Counted from the first letter of the stretch, positions 1-8,457 are shown. The stretch: DNA of 64,000 nucleotides from an uncultured Acidobacteriaceae bacterium (GCA_903904755.1 CAIVDV010000024.1:1-64000), one strand, 5' to 3'. Program-made: numbers and translations. Notes: generated by a model not told the origin, from the letters alone.

Positions 1-1272
1 CCCCCGGCAGGCGTTCCGGTTTCGCTCACCACGATCATCCACCTCGCCCTCACCAACAGCACGGCGGTCCGCATCGCTGCCACCGATCTTGACAAGGCAT
101 CGGCCGAGTACGCTGAAACCCGTCAGGCGTATATCCCCAACCTGATTCTCGGCTCGAGCGTCGGCCCTCCGTCCTACGGTTTTCCGGTCGGTCAGCCCTC
201 CATCTTCAGCGTCAGCTCGTCCTCTCTGGTGCTCAGCTTCTCTCAACCGGAGTACATCCGCGCCGCCCACGCCGGCGTGCTGGCCGCGCAATCTTCGCTG
301 AAGGATGCTCGCGAGCAGGTGATTCTCGACGCCGCCAGCAACTACATGGAGCTGGACACGGTTGCCCGCGACCTGGCCGCCGCGGACGAGCAGCAATCCC
401 GCGCCGCCCGCCTCGTGGAAATTGAGCAGCAGCGCGTGGAAGCCGGCGTTGACCCCACCAGCGAACTTCTGCAGGCGAGGCTGACCGCCGCTGAGGTCAA
501 GCTGAAGCGCATGCACCTCATCACCCGGCAGGGTACGCTGCGCCAGCAGTTGGCCTCCCTCACCGGCCTCCCCGCAAACGTGATCCAGGCCGATGCCGCC
601 AGCATCCCGGAGGTTCCGGCCATCAAGGCGGAGCAGCGGATGGGCTCAGCGCCTGCCATCGACGCGGCATACCAGTCGGCGCTCTCCCACCAGTTCCAGG
701 CTCATGGAGACACCATCGCGGGCGTTCGCCCGCAAATCTCCTTCGGCGTCGTGTACAACCGCGACGCGGCCTTCAGCGGGTACGAGAACTACTACAAGAC
801 GTTCCAATCGAACAACGTGAGCGCCGGCATCCAACTGAGCCTGCCGCTTTTTGACCCTGTCCACTTCTCCAAGCGCAAGGAATCGAACGCAGCCGCCCTG
901 CGCTCCAAGATTGAAGCCGAACAGGCCGCCCATCAGAATGAGGAGCAGATTGCGTCGCTCGACGGCAGCATCGCCGAACTCGACGTGATGGCGGAGGTCG
1001 CCGCGCTCCACCAGCAAATCGCAGCCGAGCAGTTGAAGACCGTCGCCGTCCAACTCTCTGACGGCTCCGGCAGCTCCTCAAGCCAGCAGCTCTCGCCCCG
1101 CGCCGAGCAGCAGGCTCACATTGAAGAACGCCAGCGTTATATCGAATCCGTAGACGCCGGTTTTGACCTGTCCCGCGCGCGGCTCGGCCTGATGCGCGCA
1201 CTCGGCCACATGGAAGAGTGGCTACACACGCTTGGGCCTGACTCTGCCACGCCTGCCACCCGGCCGCGTTAA
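1..1272 (+). CDS. TolC-family outer membrane efflux protein, 5' end missing
   Basis: The reading frame is open from the first base of the window, so the start lies upstream. The visible 423 residues look like a TolC/OEP coiled-coil outer membrane factor. They show an ALTNS helix start, an AYIPNL motif of the kind found in outer membrane factors, long Ala/Gln/Glu-rich helices, and an internal repeat in which the segment after about residue 270 (GIQLSLPLFDP) resembles the N-terminal half. Such proteins form the outer membrane channel of tripartite efflux or type I secretion systems. No pump or membrane-fusion gene is visible; partners would have to lie upstream of the window. The next gene, hpnJ, starts about 100 bp later on the same strand. 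The family call is fairly safe, the substrate unknown. Confidence 0.8.
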   Translation, partial: PPAGVPVSLTTIIHLALTNSTAVRIAATDLDKASAEYAETRQAYIPNLILGSSVGPPSYGFPVGQPSIFSVSSSSLVLSFSQPEYIRAAHAGVLAAQSSLKDAREQVILDAASNYMELDTVARDLAAADEQQSRAARLVEIEQQRVEAGVDPTSELLQARLTAAEVKLKRMHLITRQGTLRQQLASLTGLPANVIQADAASIPEVPAIKAEQRMGSAPAIDAAYQSALSHQFQAHGDTIAGVRPQISFGVVYNRDAAFSGYENYYKTFQSNNVSAGIQLSLPLFDPVHFSKRKESNAAALRSKIEAEQAAHQNEEQIASLDGSIAELDVMAEVAALHQQIAAEQLKTVAVQLSDGSGSSSSQQLSPRAEQQAHIEERQRYIESVDAGFDLSRARLGLMRALGHMEEWLHTLGPDSATPATRPR

Positions 1273-1372
1273 CCCCTTTCACCCGGCAAAACCCGCCGCC
1301 TGGCCAGCAAATTGCCCGTTCAACGGGTTTTCGCGGCCTGAAACCAACCGAATGGTAAAATCGAGATTGACT

Positions 1373-2833
1373 ATGCCTTTGAAAACACTCCTTCTGAATC
1401 CGCCCTCGTTTGAGAACTTTGATGGTGGCGCCAGCTCCCGCTGGCCGGCTACCCGCGAGATTGAGTCTTACTGGTACCCTGTGTGGCTGGCCTACCCGGC
1501 AGGCTTGCTGGAAGGCTCCCGCCTGCTTGACGCGCCGCCTCACCACGTCAGCGCCCAGGAGACCATCGAAATCGCGAAGGGCTACGAGTTCCTGGTTCTG
1601 TTTACCTCCACCGTGGGTTGGGAGGGCGACCAGCGCCTGGCCGAAGCCATCAAGGCGGCAAATCCCTCCATCAAGGTCGCCTTTGTCGGGCCGCCGGTCA
1701 CCACCTCGCCGGAAAAGGCTCTGAACGAGTGCTCCGCCCTCGACTTCATCTGCCGCCGCGAGTTTGACTACTCTGTCGTCGAGTTCGCCCAGGGCAAGCC
1801 GCTGAGCGAGATCCTCGGCATCAGCTACAAGGCCGATGGCAAAATCATCCACAATCCCGACCGTCCCCAGGTCGAGGATCTGGACGCCATGCCGTGGGCC
1901 ACCAAGATTTACAAGCGAGACATGGACGTCACCCGGTACAACGTGCCGTTCCTGCTGCACCCCTACATCGCGCTCTACTCCACTCGCGGGTGCCCGGCGC
2001 AGTGTACTTTCTGCCTTTGGCCGCAAACGCTTTCAGGCCACGCCTGGCGCAAGCGCTCCACCGACGATGTGGCTGCCGAGCTGAAGTGGGCCAAGGAGAA
2101 CTTCCCCGAGGTGAAGGAATTCTTCTTTGACGATGACACCTTCAACATCCAGAAGGCCCGCACCATCGAGCTGTGCGAAAAGCTGAAGCCGCTGAAGCTC
2201 ACCTGGAGCTGCACCAGCCGCGTCACCACCGACCGCGAAACGCTGCAGGCCATGAAAGATGCCGGCTGCCGCCTGCTCATCGTCGGCTTTGAGTCGGGCG
2301 ACCCGCAGATACTGAAGAACATCAAGAAGGGCGCCACGGTTGAGCGTGCCCGCGCCTTTGCCAAGGACTGCAACGAAATCGGCCTGGTCATCCACGGTGA
2401 CTTTATCCTCGGCCTGCCTGGGGAAACCAAGGAATCGATCCAGAACACCATCAACTTCGCCAAGTCGCTGGATGTGGAGACCATTCAGGTTTCGATTGCC
2501 CACGCCTATCCCGGCACCGAGTTCTTTGACTTCGCCGAGAAGAACGGCTACATCACCAACGAAGAGGCCATGAGCGACGCCGGCGGCCACCAGATGGCAC
2601 ACATCGAGTACCCCGGCCTGCCCAAGGAATACGTCCTGGAGATGGTGCACAAGTTCTACGATGCCTACTACTTCCGGCCCAAGGCCGCCTTCCGCGTTAT
2701 CTGGAAGGCGATTGTCAACCGCGATGTGCCCCGCCTCTACGTCGAAGCCAAGGCCTTCCTGAAGCTGCGCGGTGAGCGCAACCAGATGGTGAAGGCTGCC
2801 AAGAAGAAGCAGGCCGCAGCCGCCCGCGCCTAG
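1373..2833 (+). CDS. hpnJ: Hopanoid biosynthesis radical SAM protein HpnJ
   Basis: The protein is 486 aa. The N-terminal 190 residues form a B12-binding-like domain (start MPLKTLLLNPPSFENFDGG). The radical SAM core carries the [4Fe-4S] ligands C207, C211 and C214 in CPAQCTFC, followed by LWPQT, which together with FFFDDDTF is characteristic of HpnJ. HpnJ is known to be needed for the cyclitol ether head group of bacteriohopanetetrol, probably by ring contraction of a glucosamine attached by HpnI and deacetylated by HpnK. The ATG at 1373 is preferred because family members begin at the KTLLLNPP strand; an in-frame ATG at 1352 would add seven residues. HpnI, HpnK and squalene-hopene cyclase are not in the window. 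Two small membrane transporters follow on the same strand. Confidence 0.9.
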   Translation: MPLKTLLLNPPSFENFDGGASSRWPATREIESYWYPVWLAYPAGLLEGSRLLDAPPHHVSAQETIEIAKGYEFLVLFTSTVGWEGDQRLAEAIKAANPSIKVAFVGPPVTTSPEKALNECSALDFICRREFDYSVVEFAQGKPLSEILGISYKADGKIIHNPDRPQVEDLDAMPWATKIYKRDMDVTRYNVPFLLHPYIALYSTRGCPAQCTFCLWPQTLSGHAWRKRSTDDVAAELKWAKENFPEVKEFFFDDDTFNIQKARTIELCEKLKPLKLTWSCTSRVTTDRETLQAMKDAGCRLLIVGFESGDPQILKNIKKGATVERARAFAKDCNEIGLVIHGDFILGLPGETKESIQNTINFAKSLDVETIQVSIAHAYPGTEFFDFAEKNGYITNEEAMSDAGGHQMAHIEYPGLPKEYVLEMVHKFYDAYYFRPKAAFRVIWKAIVNRDVPRLYVEAKAFLKLRGERNQMVKAAKKKQAAAARA

Positions 2834-2840
2834 GACAAAA

Positions 2841-2878
2841 GAAGCTGCCGCAGCGGTTACCCCCGCAGCGGCAGCTTC
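2841..2878 (+). other. Long GC-rich intercistronic hairpin
   Basis: An 11-bp perfect stem (2841-2851 with 2868-2878), extended after one A/A mismatch by four more pairs, closes on a 6-nt loop. It starts 7 bp after the hpnJ stop and ends 10 bp before the next start codon. No T-tract follows on the plus strand, so it is not a standard intrinsic terminator; it could be an mRNA-stabilising or processing element. On the other strand it is followed by TTTTGT, but no minus gene ends here. Confidence 0.5.
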
Positions 2879-2888
2879 ACCCAAGCCC

Positions 2889-3317
2889 ATGTCTCACTCC
2901 CGCCTCAAACCTGGTCAATACGCCATCCTCGGGCTGGTATCCATCAGTGCGCCGCTGGGCGATACGCTGCTTGACCGCGGGATGAGCCACATGCCGCCTA
3001 TTTCCCTGGCGCACCCATCGGCGCTCCTCGCCGCTGTCTTCACCCCGTGGGTAGTTGCCGGGATTGCGCTGCTCATTGGTTTTTTCGCCAGTTACCTGAC
3101 TGCGCTCTCCTGGGCCGACCTGACCTACGTTCTGCCCGCCACGGCTTTTGGCAACGTAATTGTTGCGCTGCTCTCGAAGTTCTGGCTGCACGAAGAGATC
3201 TCCCCCTCCCGCTGGGCCGGCATCGCGCTGATCACCGTAGGTGTTGGCTTTGTCGCGCAGGGCCCCTCACGGACGGAGCATCCGGCACCGCCGTCTTCGC
3301 CTGAGGAGGCTGGATGA
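2889..3317 (+). CDS. EmrE/ArnE-like half-size EamA transporter, first of a pair
   Basis: The protein is 142 aa with four predicted membrane helices and the conserved DMT features of a single EamA half: a helix with TYVLPATAFGNVIVALLS, then HEEISPSRWAGIALITVGV, which is the typical E-x-x-S/T-x-x-R/Q-W-x-G helix-4 signature. Half-size members such as EmrE and ArnE/ArnF work as dimers. The gene overlaps the second half-transporter by 4 bp, so the two probably form a heterodimer. The position directly after hpnJ suggests a lipid or head-group substrate, but that is inference from context. No clear Shine-Dalgarno precedes the ATG; translation may depend on the upstream hairpin or on readthrough from hpnJ. 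Confidence 0.75.
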   Translation: MSHSRLKPGQYAILGLVSISAPLGDTLLDRGMSHMPPISLAHPSALLAAVFTPWVVAGIALLIGFFASYLTALSWADLTYVLPATAFGNVIVALLSKFWLHEEISPSRWAGIALITVGVGFVAQGPSRTEHPAPPSSPEEAG

Positions 3318-3721
3318 TTGCCGGAATCCCCATGCCCGACGCGAATCACTGGGCCGAAGCTGCCATGATCGCGACAGTGGTGCTCAGCTCCACCGCGGGC
3401 GAGGTGCTGACCGCAGCCGCCATGAAGTCCATCGGCGACCTGGACGACATCCGCGCAGTCAGCGGGCTGAAGGGTGCCATCAAGGCAGTCGTCACGTGCC
3501 CGTTGTTTTTCCTCGGCGTGGGCTTCCTGGCTTTTGCCTTTTTTGCTTTGCTCTTCGCCCTCAACCATCTGCCGCTGAGCCTGGTGGCGCCGGCCTCGGC
3601 CTCGCTCACGCTGGTCACCAACGCGATCGCGGGGAAAATCTTCCTCAAGGAAAACGTTGACCGCCGCCGCTGGGTCTCAGCGATGCTGGTCGCGATGGGC
3701 GTGTACCTGCTTACACAGTAG
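3314..3721 (+). CDS. EmrE/ArnF-like half-size EamA transporter, second of a pair
   Basis: The protein is 135 aa with four predicted membrane helices. The third helix region reads LPLSLVAPASASLTLVTNA and is followed by FLKENVDRRRWVSAMLVAMGV, the EamA end signature with a charged Glu before helix four. The ATG overlaps the stop of the preceding half-transporter (ATGA), and a strong GAGGAGG ribosome site lies at 3303-3309. Coupled translation and matching size argue for an obligate heterodimer, as in the undecaprenyl-phosphate-aminoarabinose flippase ArnE/ArnF. The real substrate is not shown by the sequence. Confidence 0.75.
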   Translation: MIAGIPMPDANHWAEAAMIATVVLSSTAGEVLTAAAMKSIGDLDDIRAVSGLKGAIKAVVTCPLFFLGVGFLAFAFFALLFALNHLPLSLVAPASASLTLVTNAIAGKIFLKENVDRRRWVSAMLVAMGVYLLTQ

Positions 3722-3759
3722 TTTCCGTTGCTTCCCCGAAACCACCCAGCCCTGCACGA

Positions 3760-3765
3760 TACACT
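3760..3765 (+). promoter_or_regulatory. -10-like box TACACT placed for a leaderless rdgB mRNA
   Basis: TACACT ends exactly 6 nt before the rdgB ATG, so a transcript starting at the usual distance would begin at or within a base of the start codon. No Shine-Dalgarno is present. No convincing -35 box is visible. The same spacing recurs at several other genes in this window. Confidence 0.4.
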
Positions 3766-3771
3766 CGCTGC

Positions 3772-4404
3772 ATGGGCAAACACCTCTATGTCGCCACGAC
3801 CAGTGCCGGCAAGCTGGCAGATTTCCGCGCCGCCGCCGAGGCCTTTCAGGTGACGATTGAGCCTCTGCCGGCTTTGAGGACCATTCCCGCACCTGCGGAA
3901 GATGGTGCGACCTTTGAGGCCAACGCCGCCATCAAGGCCACTTACTACAGCCGCTTTGCCCCAGGTGCGCTGGTGATTGCCGACGACTCCGGTCTGGAAG
4001 TGGATGTGCTGGCGGGCGCTCCGGGGGTTCGCTCGGCCCGCTTCGCCGCCGATACCGGGATGGTCGATTCGCCCGACGCGAACGACAACACAGACGTCTG
4101 GAACAACATCGTTCTGCTGCAGAGCATGGCCGGCGTGAAGCCGGACGACCGGACCGCCCGCTACCGCTGCGTGCTGACTGCCGCCCGCGACGGCGTTATC
4201 GTGAACATGGCCGAGGGCGCGGTGGAGGGCATCATTCTTGAGGCCCCGCACGGCACCGGCGGCTTCGGCTACGATCCGCTCTTCTACGTACCCTCGCTCG
4301 ACCAGACCATGGCCGACCTCGACATTGAGGTCAAGCTCTCCATCAGCCACCGAGGCCAGGCCTGTGCCGCCCTGCTGGAGCAGATCTTCGGCCCCTTGGA
4401 ATAG
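3772..4404 (+). CDS. rdgB: dITP/XTP pyrophosphatase, RdgB/HAM1 family
   Basis: The protein is 210 aa, close to the usual 195-210. It shows the whole family signature: ATTSAGK near the N terminus (nucleotide binding), EDGATFEANA, IADDSGLEVD with the catalytic acidic cluster, GAPGVRSARF, the GGFGYDPLF loop and ISHRGQA near the C terminus. The enzyme hydrolyses non-canonical purine triphosphates (ITP, dITP, XTP) to monophosphates and pyrophosphate, keeping them out of DNA and RNA. It acts in the cytosol. There is no ribosome binding site ahead of the ATG, which fits a leaderless mRNA. It stands alone, with about 180 bp before sdhC. Confidence 0.95.
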   Translation: MGKHLYVATTSAGKLADFRAAAEAFQVTIEPLPALRTIPAPAEDGATFEANAAIKATYYSRFAPGALVIADDSGLEVDVLAGAPGVRSARFAADTGMVDSPDANDNTDVWNNIVLLQSMAGVKPDDRTARYRCVLTAARDGVIVNMAEGAVEGIILEAPHGTGGFGYDPLFYVPSLDQTMADLDIEVKLSISHRGQACAALLEQIFGPLE

Positions 4405-4485
4405 CCCAAGGCCCAGCAGACTTCCACAAAGGGAGCGGATTTGCCGCCTGGCTTTCACTGAATTACACGGGTTTTCTGCACTTCC

Positions 4486-4515
4486 TTGACGGTCGTAATA
4501 TCGGCCACCAATAAT
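4486..4515 (+). promoter_or_regulatory. Probable sigma-70 promoter of the sdh operon
   Basis: TTGACG (4486-4491) and AATAAT (4510-4515) are separated by 18 bp, 74 bp upstream of the sdhC start. Five of six bases match the -35 consensus and five of six the -10. It lies in the 184-bp gap between rdgB and sdhC, the only long gap ahead of the operon. Confidence 0.5.
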
Positions 4516-4588
4516 GCAGAAGAGATAGAGCAGTCGATAGTCCCTTTCGATTCGAACCATTGCGTCCCAACAAGGAGTTCTAAAGTCC

Positions 4589-5365
4589 ATGGCAACCGCC
4601 GTACGTCCCGCTGGCAGCGAGTCAACACCCTCGATTGGCCGCGGTGTATCTCCCCTTCGCGCTGGTGAGGGCAACTCCTTCCTGTTGCGCAAGTTCCATT
4701 CCCTCTCTGGCATTGTGCCCATCGGCGCCTTCCTGGTGGAGCACATGCTCTCAAACTTTGAGGCGCTGAAAGGTCCCGCCGCCTATGGCGCGCAGGTGAA
4801 GTTCCTCAACAGCCTTCCCCTGGTGCGCGTGCTGGAAGTCTGCTTCATCTTCCTGCCGCTGGCCTACCACGCGCTTTACGGCGTCTACATCGCCACGCGC
4901 GGCAAGTCCAACGTCATCTACTATCCCTGGGCAGGGAACTGGATGTACACGGTCCAGCGCTGGACCGGCTACGTCGCCTTCGTGTACATCATCCAGCATG
5001 TCGTGCGTCAGCGCTTCCTGGGCACGGAACTGCCGGTTCATCCCTATGCGGCCTTCCACAAGGTTCAGGTGGAGCTGTCGAACCCGTGGATGCTTGCCGT
5101 CTACGCCATTGCGCTGCTGGCGGTTTGCTGGCATTTCTCCTACGGAGTCTGGCTCTTTGCCGCCAAGTGGGGCATCACCCCCGGCAAGCAGAGCCGCAAG
5201 CGCTTCGGCTATGTCTGCGCTTTCCTGGGCGTCGTTCTCGCCGTCATGGGGCTGGCCAGCCTGTGGGCCTTTGTCGGTGGCAAATATCCGAACGTGCCCG
5301 AAGATGTAAAGCCTGAGCAGAGCCTGGTCATCGGCTCTGCCAATGCAGGAAATGTCCAGGGATGA
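4589..5365 (+). CDS. sdhC: Succinate dehydrogenase cytochrome b558 subunit
   Basis: The protein is 258 aa with five predicted membrane helices (about residues 35-55, 85-110, 125-145, 165-195 and 205-230). This is the single-subunit type-B anchor arrangement that binds two haems. Conserved histidines lie in the first helix (FHSLSGIVPIGAFLVEHML), the second (PLAYHALYGVYI), the third (IIQHVV) and the fourth (CWHFSYG), as expected for haem ligands. It anchors SdhA and SdhB to the membrane and passes electrons to the quinone pool. AGGAG at 4573-4577 precedes the ATG. Its stop overlaps the start of a DUF1569 gene that sits between it and sdhA. Confidence 0.92.
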   Translation: MATAVRPAGSESTPSIGRGVSPLRAGEGNSFLLRKFHSLSGIVPIGAFLVEHMLSNFEALKGPAAYGAQVKFLNSLPLVRVLEVCFIFLPLAYHALYGVYIATRGKSNVIYYPWAGNWMYTVQRWTGYVAFVYIIQHVVRQRFLGTELPVHPYAAFHKVQVELSNPWMLAVYAIALLAVCWHFSYGVWLFAAKWGITPGKQSRKRFGYVCAFLGVVLAVMGLASLWAFVGGKYPNVPEDVKPEQSLVIGSANAGNVQG

Positions 5366-5811
5366 AGAGCCTTTTCGACCAGGCAACGGCTGAGGAAGTG
5401 AAGCAGCGCATGGCGCATCTGCAGCCGGAAAGCCAGCACCTGTGGGGCAAGATGAGTGCCGCCCAGATGCTGGCTCACTGCTCGGTCGGGATTGAAGTTT
5501 CCCTGGGAGACAAGTTCAACCGGCAGGTTCTGCTGGGCAAGATTTTTGGCAGGTTTGCCAAGGCAAGCCTGTTCAGCGGCAAGCCCATGGGCCACAGCCT
5601 GCCGACGGCAAAGAATTACGTGGTGGCAGACGATCGCGAACTGAACGCAGAACGCGAAAAGCTCACCGGATTGATTGACAGGTTTCAGGCAGGTGGGCCA
5701 GCGGGATGCACGAATAACCCGCATGCTTTTTTCGGAAGACTGCTGGCAAGTGAGTGGGCGATTTTGAACTACATTCATCTCGACCATCATCTGAAGCAGT
5801 TTGGGGTTTAG
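5362..5811 (+). CDS. DUF1569/DinB-like protein inside the sdh operon
   Basis: The protein is 149 aa and matches the DUF1569 pattern within the DinB/YfiT four-helix superfamily. It starts with a helix, has WGKMSAAQMLAHC with a conserved His, carries NPHAFFGRLLASEWAILNYIHLDH near the end with two His residues, and has no signal peptide. Members are usually putative metal-dependent enzymes of unknown substrate. The ATG overlaps the sdhC stop (ATGA), so it is translationally coupled to sdhC and cotranscribed with sdhA and sdhB. A gene of this family is not a standard part of succinate dehydrogenase; a role in the complex is possible but unproven. Confidence 0.75.
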   Translation: MKSLFDQATAEEVKQRMAHLQPESQHLWGKMSAAQMLAHCSVGIEVSLGDKFNRQVLLGKIFGRFAKASLFSGKPMGHSLPTAKNYVVADDRELNAEREKLTGLIDRFQAGGPAGCTNNPHAFFGRLLASEWAILNYIHLDHHLKQFGV

Positions 5812-5852
5812 GGTACGCCAGAATCCGTGGCGGAAAGGGATAAGGAAGACTC

Positions 5853-7613
5853 ATGGCAGCACCGAAAATTATCGTGGTAGGCGGCGGACTCGCCGGTCTG
5901 GCCGCTGTTATCAAGATCGCCGAAGCCGGCGGCAATGTGGATTTGTTCTCAATCGTCCCCGTCAAGCGCTCCCACTCGGTCTGCGCCCAGGGTGGCATCA
6001 ACGCCGCCAAGAACCTGAAGGGCGAGGGCGACACCACCGACAAGCACTTTGACGACACGATTTACGGCGGCGACTTCCTGGCCAACCAGACCCCGGTCAA
6101 GGCGATGTGCGAAGCCGCTCCCGGCATCATCGATCTGCTTGACCGCATGGGCGTGCCCTTCAACCGCACTCCCGAGGGACTGCTGGACTTCCGCCGCTTC
6201 GGTGGCACCCTGTACCATCGCACCGCCTTTGCCGGCGCAACCACCGGGCAGCAGCTCCTTTACGCGCTCGACGAGCAGGTTCGGCGCTATGAGTCCGAGG
6301 GCAAGGTCCAGAAGTACGAGGGCTGGGAATTTCTCTCCGCCGTCATCGACACCGCCGGGGTTGCCCGCGGCATCTGCGCCATGGACCTGCGCACCATGGA
6401 AGTGCGCACCTTTGCGGCTGATGCCATCATCATGGCCACCGGCGGCATCGGCGCCATCTTCGGCAAAAGCACCAACTCGGTTGTCTGCACAGGATCGGCC
6501 CAGTCCGCGCTCTACCAGCAGGGCGTTTACTACGCCAACGGCGAGTTCATCCAGGTGCACCCGACTTCCATCCCTGGCGAAGACAAGCTCCGTCTGATGT
6601 CGGAGTCGGCCCGCGGCGAAGGTGGCCGCGTTTGGGTGCCCCGCACCCTCGGGGACAAGCGTCCCGCCAAGTCCATCCCTGAGGGCGACCGCTGGTACTT
6701 TCTGGAAGAGTGGTATCCCAAGTACGGCAACCTCGTGCCGCGTGACGTGGCCACCCGCGCCATCCACAAGGTTGTGTACGAGCATGGCCTGGGCATCGAC
6801 GGGCAGCCCATGGTCTACCTCGACCTGACCCACATTGACCGCGAGACCCTGAACCGCAAGCTCGAAGGCATCCTCGAAATCTACGAGAAGTTTGTCGGCG
6901 ACGACCCGCGCGAAGTTCCCATGAAGATATTCCCGGGCATGCACTACACGATGGGCGGCCTGTGGGTCGACTTCAACCAGATGACCAACATCCCCGGCAT
7001 CTTTGCCGCCGGCGAGGCCGAGTACCAGTACCACGGTGCCAACCGCCTTGGTGCCAACTCGCTGGTAAGCTGCATCTACGGCGGCTTCCAGAGCGGCCCC
7101 AACGCGCTGGCATATGCCAAGAGCCTTCCGGCCCAGCAGGGCGACGGTGGCCACGCTGCCGAGCTTACCCGCCAGAAGGGGCTGAACCAACTGCTCCTCT
7201 CAAATCAGGGGACGGAGAACCCGTTCAAGCTCTGGCGCGAACTGGGCGACACCATGAGCAAGAATGTCACCGTCGTCCGGATCAACAAGAACATTGAGAC
7301 GACCGAGGCCAAGATCGAGGAACTTCTCGAGCGCTACAAGAAGGTGAACCTGAGCGACCGCAGCCAGTGGGCGAACACCAGCTTCGCCTTTGCCCGCCAG
7401 CTCTACAACATGCTGGAGCTGTCGAAGGTGGTCGCCATCGGTGCCCGCCTCCGCGACGAGTCCCGCGGAGCTCACTTCAAGCCCGATTTCCCGGAGCGCA
7501 ACGACGAGCAGTTCCTCAAGACCACCAAGGCCAGCTTCGTCAACGGCGCTCCGAAGATTGAGTACGAAGACGTGGACACCAGCCTCATCAAGCCGAGGCC
7601 GCGTAAATACTAG
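5853..7613 (+). CDS. sdhA: Succinate dehydrogenase flavoprotein subunit
   Basis: The protein is 586 aa. The FAD-binding dinucleotide motif VVGGGLAGLAA is at residues 8-18. H41 in RSHSVCAQGGINAA is the expected site of covalent FAD attachment. The capping and active-site segments include HPTSIPGEDKLRLMSE and ARGEGGRVWV, followed by MHYTMGGLWVD and GANRLGANSLVSC. The length and motifs match the Bacillus/Chlorobi type-B enzyme. It oxidises succinate to fumarate (or works in reverse) and passes electrons to SdhB. AAGGA lies just ahead of the ATG. The order sdhC-x-sdhA-sdhB is that of type-B operons with one extra gene. Confidence 0.95.
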   Translation: MAAPKIIVVGGGLAGLAAVIKIAEAGGNVDLFSIVPVKRSHSVCAQGGINAAKNLKGEGDTTDKHFDDTIYGGDFLANQTPVKAMCEAAPGIIDLLDRMGVPFNRTPEGLLDFRRFGGTLYHRTAFAGATTGQQLLYALDEQVRRYESEGKVQKYEGWEFLSAVIDTAGVARGICAMDLRTMEVRTFAADAIIMATGGIGAIFGKSTNSVVCTGSAQSALYQQGVYYANGEFIQVHPTSIPGEDKLRLMSESARGEGGRVWVPRTLGDKRPAKSIPEGDRWYFLEEWYPKYGNLVPRDVATRAIHKVVYEHGLGIDGQPMVYLDLTHIDRETLNRKLEGILEIYEKFVGDDPREVPMKIFPGMHYTMGGLWVDFNQMTNIPGIFAAGEAEYQYHGANRLGANSLVSCIYGGFQSGPNALAYAKSLPAQQGDGGHAAELTRQKGLNQLLLSNQGTENPFKLWRELGDTMSKNVTVVRINKNIETTEAKIEELLERYKKVNLSDRSQWANTSFAFARQLYNMLELSKVVAIGARLRDESRGAHFKPDFPERNDEQFLKTTKASFVNGAPKIEYEDVDTSLIKPRPRKY

Positions 7614-7696
7614 TCGCGCCCCGGCAGTTGTGCACGCAAGCCACACGGTGCACAGAGTTTTCAAGGATTTGACGCCAACTTACGAGAGATAAAACG

Positions 7697-8446
7697 ATGG
7701 CAGAGAAAACGATTCAGTTGGAAGTAAAGCGACAGGCCAGCCCCAACGCCGAGGCAGTCTGGGAGAAGTTTGAGCTGGAGTGGCGGCCGGGCATGAACGT
7801 GACCTCGGCGCTGATGGAAATTGCCGCCAACCCGGTGGATGCGAGCGGCAAGGAAACCACCCCGGTCACCTACGACTCCAACTGCCTGGAAGAGATCTGC
7901 GGCTCCTGCGCCATGGTCATCAACGGCAAGGCCCGCATGGCGTGTTCGGCCCTGATTGACCAGCTTGAGCAGCCCATCCGCGTGCAGCCGCTGACCAAGT
8001 TCCCGGTGGTCCGCGACCTGGCGGTAGACCGCTCGGTGCTCTTCGAGAACCTGAAGGCCGTGAAGGCCTGGGTCCCCGTGGACGGCACCTACGACCTTGG
8101 CTCTGGCCCGCGCGTCTTCCCGCAGCAGCAGGAGGCCAGCTACCCGCTCTCCAACTGCATCAGCTGCACCATCTGCATGGAAGTCTGCCCGCAGTTCAAC
8201 GAGGCCACCGGGTTCGTCGGCGCAGCCACCATCGCCCAGACCAAGCTCTTCAACGCCCACCCCACCGGCAAGGTGTACAAGGAAGACCGCCTGCGGGCCC
8301 TGGCCGGCGACGGCGGTGTGCAGGAGTGCGGCTTTGCCCAGAACTGCGTCGAGGCCTGCCCCAAGCAACTGCCGCTGACGGAAGCCATCTCCGACGTCTC
8401 CCGCGATGTTCTGATCCAGAAGGCGAAGGACTTCCTGCGGGCGTAG
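7697..8446 (+). CDS. sdhB: Succinate dehydrogenase iron-sulfur subunit
   Basis: The protein is 249 aa and carries all three cluster sites. The [2Fe-2S] ferredoxin domain has CLEEICGSCAMVINGKARMAC. The [4Fe-4S] site is CISCTICMEVCPQ and the [3Fe-4S] site is CGFAQNCVEACPKQLP. It relays electrons from SdhA flavin to the haems or quinone at SdhC. It lies 83 bp after sdhA and is the last gene of the operon, closed by a strong intrinsic terminator 12 bp after its stop. Confidence 0.95.
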   Translation: MAEKTIQLEVKRQASPNAEAVWEKFELEWRPGMNVTSALMEIAANPVDASGKETTPVTYDSNCLEEICGSCAMVINGKARMACSALIDQLEQPIRVQPLTKFPVVRDLAVDRSVLFENLKAVKAWVPVDGTYDLGSGPRVFPQQQEASYPLSNCISCTICMEVCPQFNEATGFVGAATIAQTKLFNAHPTGKVYKEDRLRALAGDGGVQECGFAQNCVEACPKQLPLTEAISDVSRDVLIQKAKDFLRA

Positions 8447-8457
8447 CCTGCAACTCC

